NCBI GenBank assembly: GCA_003661775.1
Contig: QMWT01000020.1
Location: 1-13,617, forward strand
DNA from: Thermoprotei archaeon
Lineage (GTDB): Archaea > Thermoproteota > Thermoprotei_A > Sulfolobales > Ignisphaeraceae
Length of the DNA: 13,617 bases
Direction of reading: 5' to 3'
Made by a program: the position numbers and the translations under genes. Shown here piece by piece: positions 8,032 through 13,617 of the stretch (within the stretch, counting starts at the first letter, position 1; each line of letters starts with the position of its first letter). The notes beneath the pieces were generated by a model. The model worked only from the letters and a program-made list of their open reading frames with translations. It did no database searches and was not told where the DNA came from.

Positions 8032-9110
8032 GTCCGGACGTGGATCCAAGGCTTCTGAAGATGTTCCTTGACGAGGTCTCCGCCAAGTCCCGCAGGATAA
8101 GCGAAGCAATTGGTAGGAAGATCGAAGCTGCTAGGCGCATCGCAGAGTTCTGTAGATGGTACCTGAAACCGCTACCCCCTTCGGAGACGCGGAGGATGGG
8201 AGTTGTTGGGGTCGATGGCTCCTTCCAGGTTGTTGGACCAAGCCATTTAAGGCTCATACTGGCTGTAGCCGTGCTCGTTCGACTCCTATGGAGGGCTGAA
8301 GGCGTAGACGTTGAGACTATGTACACAGGGTACTTCGTGGACGTTGTCCACGGGATCAACGAGGATGTTGTTAGAGGCGTAGCGGAGGACGTGATGATGT
8401 TTCTCGAAACCCAGAGCTTGGAGAGGATTACCGATTTCGGGGATGGAATAGCAGTGTTCATAGATGGACCCCTCATCGACCCTCCGAGAACCCTACTTGA
8501 AGAGAGCGCGAAGCTCTTTGAAAAGATGGGGTGCAGCGAGGCTCATAGTAGATACCATGAGTGGAGAGCTCAAGTGTTGTCGCGAGCTGTTAAAAGGGGA
8601 GCCCTCCTTGTAGGCTACGTGAAGAGGCCTGGAAGCGATAAGCTGTTGCTGAGGGTGCTCAACAGCTGCGCCGAGGACTATGCAGAGCTCTTCGAAAGCG
8701 ACGACGAGTTAACGGCATTGATGCTCGTGGCGCAGCCGGAGCTCAGAAACTTCTTTCTGGGACCTATCGAGTATCCGCAGGAGCACCCCCTCTACGAGAT
8801 CTACCGCGAGAAGGGTCTGCGCATAGTTACTGCCTACACGATCCCCCCAGGTAGGATGAGACCAGTTAGAGTAGAGGTCCCAGTAATTATGAGTAATGCG
8901 GAAGATGCAGTTATAAAAGCATTAGCGCTGGTGCGGACGTTAACACCGCAGGGCCTTCAACACCCACTACCAGTGATCTTGGCTCACGAGAGGTGTAGCA
9001 TAAACAAGGAAGCTGCTAAGACCATGTTGCGTGAGCTTGTGAGCAGGGTTCTTACTTCATCAAGAAATCCAGAGGTCGTAGGGTCTGCACTCGTGGAGGA
9101 CTTGACCTAG
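8028..9110 (+). CDS. nurA: NurA-family nuclease, partner of HerA
   Basis: A 360-residue NurA-domain protein. NurA is a manganese-dependent 5'-3' nuclease with an RNase H-like fold, active as a dimer on the HerA hexamer ring. Visible motifs are VVGVDGSFQVV with acidic D63 (residues 59-69), VFIDGPLIDPP with D146 (143-153), the basic LVGYVKRPGSDKL in the middle, and the C-terminal PLPVILAHERCS with H320. These line up with the metal-binding Asp, second Asp and late His of Sulfolobus NurA as I remember them. The usual GYP-type segment before the His reads GLQHPLP here, so the conserved Tyr seems to be replaced. The start is GTG at 8028, whose GTGA also contains the herA stop, a typical coupled overlap. 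The first segment, 1-50, is helical and would contact HerA. Nuclease function is likely but not proven for this divergent copy. Confidence 0.88.
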   Translation: MSPDVDPRLLKMFLDEVSAKSRRISEAIGRKIEAARRIAEFCRWYLKPLPPSETRRMGVVGVDGSFQVVGPSHLRLILAVAVLVRLLWRAEGVDVETMYTGYFVDVVHGINEDVVRGVAEDVMMFLETQSLERITDFGDGIAVFIDGPLIDPPRTLLEESAKLFEKMGCSEAHSRYHEWRAQVLSRAVKRGALLVGYVKRPGSDKLLLRVLNSCAEDYAELFESDDELTALMLVAQPELRNFFLGPIEYPQEHPLYEIYREKGLRIVTAYTIPPGRMRPVRVEVPVIMSNAEDAVIKALALVRTLTPQGLQHPLPVILAHERCSINKEAAKTMLRELVSRVLTSSRNPEVVGSALVEDLT

Positions 9111-9117
9111 ATGCGCT

Positions 9118-9348
9118 ATGGCTCACGTTTCGCAACCTAACGACAGTCGTGCTGTGCTTCCTCCGACATTAAAATTGGCTGCCAAACAGGATCTACCAGG
9201 AAGTACTTCTCGCGACATCTTCCAAGGGATATGCAAGGCGTACATAGCTCGTCGAGTATCAGTGGAATCTATACGGTGTGTGAAACCTAATTTAGAGCTA
9301 TGTAGAGATAAACTGATATCGCTACTGACGCAAGCCTTCTATAGGTGA
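9118..9348 (+). CDS. Small hypothetical protein, doubtful
   Basis: A 76-residue open frame beginning at ATG 9118, eight bases after the nurA stop. The product is basic and soluble-looking, with four cysteines counted by eye spread without zinc-finger spacing, and resembles no family I know. There is no convincing Shine-Dalgarno sequence. Its last codons overlap the C box of the candidate sRNA at 9345, which argues against it being a gene. It could be the tail of the nurA operon, a remnant, or chance. Confidence 0.2.
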   Translation: MAHVSQPNDSRAVLPPTLKLAAKQDLPGSTSRDIFQGICKAYIARRVSVESIRCVKPNLELCRDKLISLLTQAFYR

Positions 9349-9395
9349 TGAACTTACAAACGTCCCGAATAGGTGAGGAGCTGGCCCTTCACTGA
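9345..9395 (+). ncRNA. Candidate C/D box sRNA guiding 2'-O-methylation of 23S rRNA
   Basis: The order and spacing fit an archaeal C/D box sRNA: C box GTGATGA at 9345-9351 (exact consensus), 13 bases, D' box CCGA at 9365-9368 (one change from CUGA), 4 bases, C' box GTGAGGA at 9373-9379 (one change), 12 bases, D box CTGA at 9392-9395 (exact). The 12-base guide before D, at 9380-9391, contains TGGCCCTTC. Its complement GAAGGGCCA is, as I recall, a conserved 23S rRNA segment in domain V just 5' of the CAACGGAUAAAAG stretch near the peptidyl transferase centre. By the N-plus-five rule the target would be the first G of GGG in that segment. The terminal stem is weak, as is common in archaea. I found no target for the D' guide. 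Expression is not shown. Confidence 0.5.
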
Positions 9396-9537
9396 TAAAC
9401 AGCTACATCCTTAAGCACTACGCTTCACAAAATCCTGCAAGGACGTTTTATGCAGCTGTTCATTGTAACCTTAGCGATCTTCAAGACCGTGGCTACATAA
9501 TACTAATTTGCTCAGGAAAACACGTCTTTGAAGGTGA

Positions 9538-10551
9538 TGTAGGCTGTGGTGTTCTAAGAAGCTAGCAGGGTACGGGTGGAGAGGAATAGTTCCTCTGAGC
9601 TACATACTCCGTAGAAAGAGGTTTGTTAAGGTAGTACTGAATCCTCCATCAGAGCAGCCTGGCTCCTGGAGGGGTGCGGGGCGTGTACTCGTAGACTACG
9701 ACTCTGGCGAGTTCTGGCTTACAACACGTGCGCGGATGAGACCTCCTAAGAGGGGTTATGCTGTAGAGATTTACCGTTCTCAGAACGGAGAAGATTTCAC
9801 GATGGTCACGTCCGTAAGCAAGGAGGAGCTGTGCGAAGCTACGAAGCTCAGGATCCTCAGCATAGAGGGTCAACAGCTTCTACGCGACCCTGCCACTGGG
9901 AGGTATCACTTGTACCTAGCAATCGATGTTGTGAGATCGCCTAGGCAGGGGTGGGACACTCTTCTGCTTATAGCCGATGACCCGCGTGGACCCTGGAAAC
10001 CCCAGGGGCTCGTATTGAAGAGAGAGCTCCCGTTCGAGACCGCGGAGGCGAGGGATGCTAGTATAGACGTGGTTGATGGTAGGTACATAGCCCTGTACAA
10101 GGCTAACAGCGGAGGCAGGGTATCCATGGCCCTTGCAGTCAGCAGCGATGGTATCCACTGGAGGAAGCTAGGGCTGCTGAAGGTCGATGATCGTGAGCCG
10201 CCTAGCTACTTCCTACTCTACGGCAGGATCTTTGCTGGTGCACTGGGCCCCGTATTTGTAGGGGCCGAGACCCTTCACGTAGTTGGCGGTGCGGCTGTTA
10301 CCAACAGCTTTGCCAGTTACTTACTCGATATCCGCAACCTAAACCTAGAACTTCTAAGCCGTGGTTCATGGGTTCCCAGCTCAAAGTTCGAGAGAGAGGA
10401 TTACCCAATACACAGCTATGTAGACATAGTGCTTGACCCATTTAAGGAGAGAGTACTAATCTACATCGACGCTATCGATCCCAAGAGTGGGCTAGAGTTA
10501 AATGAAGAACTGAATAGAGTACTTCTCTACGAAGTACCTTTACATGACTGA
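9538..10551 (+). CDS. Glycosidase-like five-bladed beta-propeller protein (GH43/GH130-like), start disrupted or unusual
   Basis: The frame is open from 9538 to the TGA at 10549. The first ATG is at 9736, giving 271 residues, but similarity to the family starts earlier: bases from about 9625 encode VVLNPPSEQPGSWRGAGRVL and then DYDSGEFWLTTRAR, a typical first propeller blade. Later blades show EGQQLLRDPATGRYHLY (44-60 from ATG 9736), ARDASIDVVDGRYIALYKA (105-123) and AVSSDGIHWRKLG (134-146). Such proteins are related to glycoside hydrolases or phosphorylases acting on sugars; substrate and activity cannot be read from the sequence. No ATG, GTG or TTG exists in frame between 9538 and 9736. A strong AAGGTGAT at 9531-9538 is followed seven bases later by GTG 9546, which reads GTG-GTG-TTC-TAA; a one-base shift there would enter this frame. 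So it may be frameshifted, recoded, or started at a rare codon. The propeller call is good; the 5' end is unresolved. Confidence 0.6.
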   Translation, partial: CRLWCSKKLAGYGWRGIVPLSYILRRKRFVKVVLNPPSEQPGSWRGAGRVLVDYDSGEFWLTTRARMRPPKRGYAVEIYRSQNGEDFTMVTSVSKEELCEATKLRILSIEGQQLLRDPATGRYHLYLAIDVVRSPRQGWDTLLLIADDPRGPWKPQGLVLKRELPFETAEARDASIDVVDGRYIALYKANSGGRVSMALAVSSDGIHWRKLGLLKVDDREPPSYFLLYGRIFAGALGPVFVGAETLHVVGGAAVTNSFASYLLDIRNLNLELLSRGSWVPSSKFEREDYPIHSYVDIVLDPFKERVLIYIDAIDPKSGLELNEELNRVLLYEVPLHD

Positions 10552-10833
10552 CACTCTTTATCCCACGATTATTAGGAAGAGAATTCTTGGTACTACACAT
10601 GGGGGTTTACAAGTAGGGTTTTGTGCATTTCACAGCTTTGAGAACTTCTAGTAAATTTGGTGGCCTTAGCACTCTTGAATTGAGCCCACCGCTCTGAGAT
10701 TATCGCAAAGAAGTTTTCTGCATCATGATAAAAACCAGCTACGTGCATGTGTTAAAAGTAGGAAGTATCTTCATTGTGACACAGCGCGCGGTAAACTTTA
10801 CCTAGCTACGTTGCAATATCCTACAACAGCTAT
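10552..10833. other. Convergent intergenic region after the propeller gene and RuBisCO gene
   Basis: These 282 bases separate two convergent stops. I found no tRNA, no C/D box RNA and no clear hairpin terminator. The minus strand carries a 51-codon open frame (10593-10748), 85 bases past the RuBisCO stop. It has an internal DAENFFAIISERWAQF segment but no ribosome binding site or recognised family, so I do not call it a gene. An A5 run at 10730-10734 would be a short T tract on the RuBisCO transcript and might aid termination. Confidence 0.4.
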
Positions 10834-12204
10834 CTATATAGGTTTTACACGGCCCCACTTCTCTAATGCTCTTTTGAGCTCCTTGTGTGCTTCGGCGTAC
10901 TCTTCTAGAGGTATGCCCTTTATCGCTGCTTCTATTGCCTGCCTCACGGCAGCGGCACCAGCTCTAGGTCCGTCGGGATGGCCTATCACTCCGCCGCCTA
11001 CCTGTATCACCAAATCTATTCCCATAGCCTTGATCACGTCAGGTAACGTCCCAGGATGCAGCCCTCCTGAGGAGACGGGTAGAGCGGGTTTTATGTGAAG
11101 CCAAGGCTGCTCCATGCGCACCTCATCGTCAGGATCGGGCTTATAGTGCTTCTCTCTGAGCACGCGCGCATGGTTAATAACATCCTTTGCTTTAGCCTCT
11201 AGCTTGCCTACCCCCGGAGTACCTACATGGAGCTGATCCACGCCTACAGTCCTCAGAAGTTTGGCCAGCACGAACATCGCTATTCCGTGCCGCGGATTTC
11301 TTGTGAAGGCCGCGTGCATGGCTCTGTGAGCGTGTATAGCAAGCCCATGTTCTTCAGCTAGGTCGCGTATATACGTAAGTGCTGCCCAGCCTACAACAAC
11401 AACATCCACCATGACAAAAGGATTGCCGTAGTCCGCAACGAGCTTCAGCCTCTTGGCCATCTCCCTCACACCGGCCGTTATATTGGCGAACCACACCTTC
11501 CTCTCCCCAGTCTCCTTCTCCGCCCTATCGATGGCCTTCATTATCGCCTTTGCGCGTGCTTCGAAGCGACAGTAGCTGGGGCTAGCTATATTCTCATCAT
11601 CTTTGACGTAGTCCATACCCCCAACAAGGATCTCGTACGCGAGCTTCTCCGCTTCTTCGGGGCTATATCCTACTTTGGGCTTCGGCACGGTGCCTACGAT
11701 GGGCCTGTTGTACACGTTGAAGATTTTTCTGACACCCTCAACACCTTTGGAGGGCCCCTTGAAATGCTTGAGGAAGGTGGGCGGTAGGTATATGTCCTCA
11801 ACTCTGAGACCCTCAACTCTCTTCATACCGAATACGTTGCCTGCTACCGAAGCGAGGAAAGCAGGCATATTACCCTCTTCGAAGAGCTCTACAGGGTAAG
11901 CGATCCTCACTATGTAGGAGCCGTCCCCCATATCTTTGAAGTAGTACGCCCTTCCCATTAGCCTATCTACGCGTTTCTTGTCGTACCAGGTGTAGAGGGT
12001 GGTCCAGGTACCTACACTACTCTCAGCCGCGACACCTCCTGCGGCATCCTCGATACTGAAGCCCTTCGCCGGTGTCATCCTGAAGGTGACCACAACGTCT
12101 CTCTCAAGATCGGGTACATACCCCTTCTTTATGAAGAACGGATATGGTTCGAACTCTTTCGACACTTGATATACACCGTAGAATCCTTCTAGCAGCGAAG
12201 ACAT
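10834..12204 (-). CDS. rbcL: Form III ribulose-1,5-bisphosphate carboxylase/oxygenase large subunit
   Basis: A 456-residue archaeal RuBisCO. It fixes CO2 onto ribulose 1,5-bisphosphate to give two 3-phosphoglycerates. In archaea it acts mainly in the AMP (pentose bisphosphate) pathway for nucleoside use rather than the Calvin cycle, and needs no small subunit. All key elements are visible: E61 in AAESSVGTWTT, N123, GTVPKPKVGYSP with K175 and K177, the carbamylated lysine motif GGMDYVKDDEN with K201, D203 and E204, HAHRAMH with H293, R294 and H297, loop 6 HVGTPGVGKLE with H326 and K334, VSSGGLHPG with S379, and the phosphate-binding GGG at 403-405. Length fits form III rather than the approximately 475 of form I. 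The start is ATG 12204, with a near-leaderless promoter. The AMP phosphorylase and ribose-1,5-bisphosphate isomerase genes are not in the window. Form III over II rests on overall resemblance and context, not a tree. Confidence 0.96.
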   Translation of the reverse strand: MSSLLEGFYGVYQVSKEFEPYPFFIKKGYVPDLERDVVVTFRMTPAKGFSIEDAAGGVAAESSVGTWTTLYTWYDKKRVDRLMGRAYYFKDMGDGSYIVRIAYPVELFEEGNMPAFLASVAGNVFGMKRVEGLRVEDIYLPPTFLKHFKGPSKGVEGVRKIFNVYNRPIVGTVPKPKVGYSPEEAEKLAYEILVGGMDYVKDDENIASPSYCRFEARAKAIMKAIDRAEKETGERKVWFANITAGVREMAKRLKLVADYGNPFVMVDVVVVGWAALTYIRDLAEEHGLAIHAHRAMHAAFTRNPRHGIAMFVLAKLLRTVGVDQLHVGTPGVGKLEAKAKDVINHARVLREKHYKPDPDDEVRMEQPWLHIKPALPVSSGGLHPGTLPDVIKAMGIDLVIQVGGGVIGHPDGPRAGAAAVRQAIEAAIKGIPLEEYAEAHKELKRALEKWGRVKPI

Positions 12205-12230
12205 AAACCTTACTGGAAAGCGCTCTTCCC

Positions 12231-12239
12231 AAATTAAGC
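12231..12239 (-). promoter_or_regulatory. TATA-like element of the RuBisCO gene
   Basis: GCTTAATTT on the minus strand lies about 30 bases upstream of the ATG at 12204, placing the transcription start only a few bases before the start codon. Together with the lack of a good Shine-Dalgarno match (only TAAGG), this suggests a leaderless or near-leaderless mRNA, which is common for first genes in this group of archaea. Confidence 0.4.
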
Positions 12240-12420
12240 AATTCGGATTGGCATAGGGATCTGCAGGCGAAACCTAGTTCTCGTTACTATGGATCTTCAG
12301 TATAACGCTCTTGTCCAAGGTCTCCAGCATTATGAGCTGTTTGCAGCGACCATCTCAAGCCTTGAGTAAGGTTCTGCAAAAATGTAGTATCCCGTAGTAG
12401 CACAAGCAATAAAACAACGA

Positions 12421-12428
12421 AATTATAC
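12421..12428 (+). promoter_or_regulatory. TATA-like element of the HMG-CoA reductase gene
   Basis: AATTATAC is centred about 27 bases before the TTG at 12452, which would put the transcription start at or just before that codon. It supports TTG 12452 as the start on a leaderless transcript. The alternative in-frame GTG at 12443 would then lie upstream of the transcript or at its very edge. Confidence 0.4.
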
Positions 12429-12451
12429 ACATTAGAACACGAGTGAGAATC

Positions 12452-13617
12452 TTGGCTGAACGTTCAAGTCGAATACCAGGATTCTATAGACTGCCTATGG
12501 AGGAGAGACTACGTATCGTTGCTGAGTGGGCGGGGCTTAGTAAGGAGGAGGTCGAGCTGCTGAGGAATCTAGGGAATCTAGACCCTAAAATAGCAGACTC
12601 AATGATCGAGAACGTTGTTGGTGGTATGACCTACCCGTTTGCCATAGCAACAAACTTCAGGATCAATGGCCGTGATTACCTGGTACCCATGGTCATCGAG
12701 GAGAGTAGTGTTGTGGCGGCAGCTAGCAATGCTGCTCGTATGTTAAGAGAAGGACCAGGGATCATTGCGAGGGCGGGGCGTCAGTTAATGATAGGGCAGA
12801 TACACCTAATGAAGGTCGATGCGCCTCGGTACAAGGCTATGAAGGTACTTGAACACCGAGAAGAGATACTCGAACACGCTAATCAGCAGGACCCGGTGCT
12901 TGTTAAGCTGGGCGGCGGTGCGAAGGATCTAGTGGTGAGAGTTATCAATACTCGCCGTGGCCCAGCCGTGGTCGTGCATCTGATAGTGGATGTGCTAGAC
13001 GCCATGGGGGCGAACGCCGTTAACACAATGGCGGAAGCTGTGGCTCCTCTTCTTGAGAAGATCGTCGGTGGCGAGGCCCGTCTCAGGATCATATCGAACT
13101 ACGCGGTCTACAGGATCGTGAGAGCGTGGGTCCGCACTTCTCCGGAGGCTGTAGGGGGAAGGGATGTGGTTGAGAAGATCGTGGATGCAAGTGCGCTCGC
13201 CGAGGCAGACCCCTTCAGAGCCGTGACACACAACAAAGGTATTCTGAACGGGATTATAGCAGTGGCTCTTGCAACAGCCCAAGACCACAGGGCTATAGAA
13301 GCAGGTGTGCATGCGTATGCCGCTAGAGACGGTGCCTACAAACCCCTCAGCACCTGGGATGTTGACTCTGAAGGATACCTAGTGGGAACTCTCGAGCTAC
13401 CTCTACAGGTAGGTGTTGTCGGTGGCGCCACAAGGGTGCATCCCGTAGCTAGGATCGCACTCAAGATACTGGGGGTGAAGACCGCCAAGGAACTCGCGGA
13501 GATTATGGCAGCGGTAGGCTTGGCTCAGAACTTGGCAGCTATACGTGCGCTCGTTACTGAAGGTATCCAGAGAGGCCACATGAAGCTGCACGCCAAGAAC
13601 CTGGCGATAATGGCGGG
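12452..13617 (+). CDS. Class II HMG-CoA reductase, 3' end outside window
   Basis: The frame is open to the window end, giving 388 codons of a protein normally about 410-430 long, so only the C-terminal tail is missing. The enzyme interconverts HMG-CoA and mevalonate with NAD(P)H; in archaea this commits carbon to isoprenoid lipids. It matches the class II (bacterial, Pseudomonas mevalonii-like) type: RIPGFYRLPMEERL at 7-20, MIENVVGGM at 51-59, IATNFRINGRDYLVPMVIEE at 65-84, LGGGAKDLVVR at 153-163, DAMGANAVNTMAEA at 183-196, ADPFRAVTHNKGILNG at 252-267, and GHMKLHAKN at 375-383. Catalytic residues are E84 (or E83), K262, D278 in AQDHRAIEAG, and H376. The usual EEPS is EESS here. The start chosen is TTG 12452 on promoter spacing, with GTG 12443 as the alternative. 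The gene is divergent from rbcL. Class is firm; NADH or NADPH preference is not determined. Confidence 0.93.
   Translation, partial: MAERSSRIPGFYRLPMEERLRIVAEWAGLSKEEVELLRNLGNLDPKIADSMIENVVGGMTYPFAIATNFRINGRDYLVPMVIEESSVVAAASNAARMLREGPGIIARAGRQLMIGQIHLMKVDAPRYKAMKVLEHREEILEHANQQDPVLVKLGGGAKDLVVRVINTRRGPAVVVHLIVDVLDAMGANAVNTMAEAVAPLLEKIVGGEARLRIISNYAVYRIVRAWVRTSPEAVGGRDVVEKIVDASALAEADPFRAVTHNKGILNGIIAVALATAQDHRAIEAGVHAYAARDGAYKPLSTWDVDSEGYLVGTLELPLQVGVVGGATRVHPVARIALKILGVKTAKELAEIMAAVGLAQNLAAIRALVTEGIQRGHMKLHAKNLAIMA

Larger units (their letters stand above)
9111..9537. other. Weakly coding stretch between nurA and the propeller gene
   Basis: No confidently coding gene fills these 427 bases. 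They hold one short open frame (9118-9348), a candidate C/D box sRNA (9345-9395), and a frame open from 9377 to 9564 without a start codon, which encodes protein-like segments such as NPARTFYAAVHCNLSDLQDR and GYIILICSGKHVFEG. A TATA-like CATAATAC lies near 9495-9502 and a strong Shine-Dalgarno match AAGGTGAT at 9531-9538. Together this looks like a mix of a small RNA locus and remnants of a decayed gene. I saw no tRNA and no clear insertion-sequence ends. Confidence 0.5.
12205..12451. other. Divergent intergenic region between RuBisCO and HMG-CoA reductase genes
   Basis: This 247-base spacer carries the promoters of both flanking genes at its two ends. In the middle are short open frames on both strands (12289-12369 plus, 12274-12432 minus, the latter with an internal TGA), which I regard as chance or remnants. 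A short palindrome, CTCAAG-C-CTTGAG, lies at 12354-12366. No RNA gene or mobile element was recognised. Confidence 0.5.

Noticed and set aside
9532..9597. Second possible C/D box RNA (GTGATGT near 9533 with a CTGA near 9593)
   Set aside because: The C box departs from consensus, no D'/C' pair is seen at the right spacing, and the GGTGAT is better explained as a Shine-Dalgarno sequence.
10593..10748. 51-codon minus-strand open frame downstream of rbcL
   Set aside because: Protein-like in part, but no ribosome binding site, no promoter of its own and no recognised family; length is compatible with chance.
12274..12432. Overlapping short frames on both strands between rbcL and the reductase gene, the minus one broken by an internal TGA
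   Set aside because: Both are very short and mutually overlapping; the internal TGA has no sign of recoding, so chance or remnant is simpler.
1..13617. CRISPR arrays, insertion sequences, tRNA or rRNA genes
   Set aside because: No regularly spaced repeats, transposase motifs, or tRNA-like T-arm within a foldable intergenic segment were found on reading both strands of the non-coding gaps.

Overview
The window looks like the chromosome of a hyperthermophilic archaeon of the Thermoproteota (Crenarchaeota), possibly near Desulfurococcales/Pyrodictiaceae. The pointers are a form III RuBisCO, a HerA-NurA pair, GTG and TTG starts, AGG/AGA-rich arginine usage, TATA-type promoters with short leaders, and a candidate archaeal C/D box sRNA. 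The taxon is an inference, because no rRNA gene is present.

Layout from left to right: (1) 1-576 (+), the C-terminal part of a LarC-type nickel-pincer cofactor protein, cut by the window edge, followed by a DUF362 protein (633-1556, +). (2) 1559-6250 (-), a 1563-residue protein with an N-terminal P-loop ATPase domain, several probable winged-helix segments and a long helical C-terminal half; I cannot assign it to a named family. (3) 6370-9110 (+), divergent from it across a 119-bp two-way promoter region: a HerA-family hexameric translocase and a NurA-family nuclease overlapping by four bases (GTGA). (4) 9111-9537, a weakly coding stretch containing a candidate C/D box sRNA (9345-9395) and open-frame fragments. 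(5) 9538-10551 (+), a glycosidase-like beta-propeller protein whose coding similarity extends upstream of its first ATG but lacks a normal start there. (6) 10834-12204 (-), form III RuBisCO large subunit with all catalytic residues. (7) 12452 to the end (+), a nearly complete class II HMG-CoA reductase, divergent from RuBisCO.

Functionally, the HerA translocase and NurA nuclease should form a DNA end-resection motor. Mre11 and Rad50, which normally accompany them in archaea, are absent here. The giant ATPase sharing their promoter region replaces them in the neighbourhood, so this trio is the best candidate for an undescribed DNA-processing or defence system. RuBisCO (AMP/nucleoside salvage) and HMG-CoA reductase (mevalonate, hence archaeal lipids) are housekeeping metabolism. 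The LarC and DUF362 genes are probably co-transcribed, but only LarC has a known reaction.
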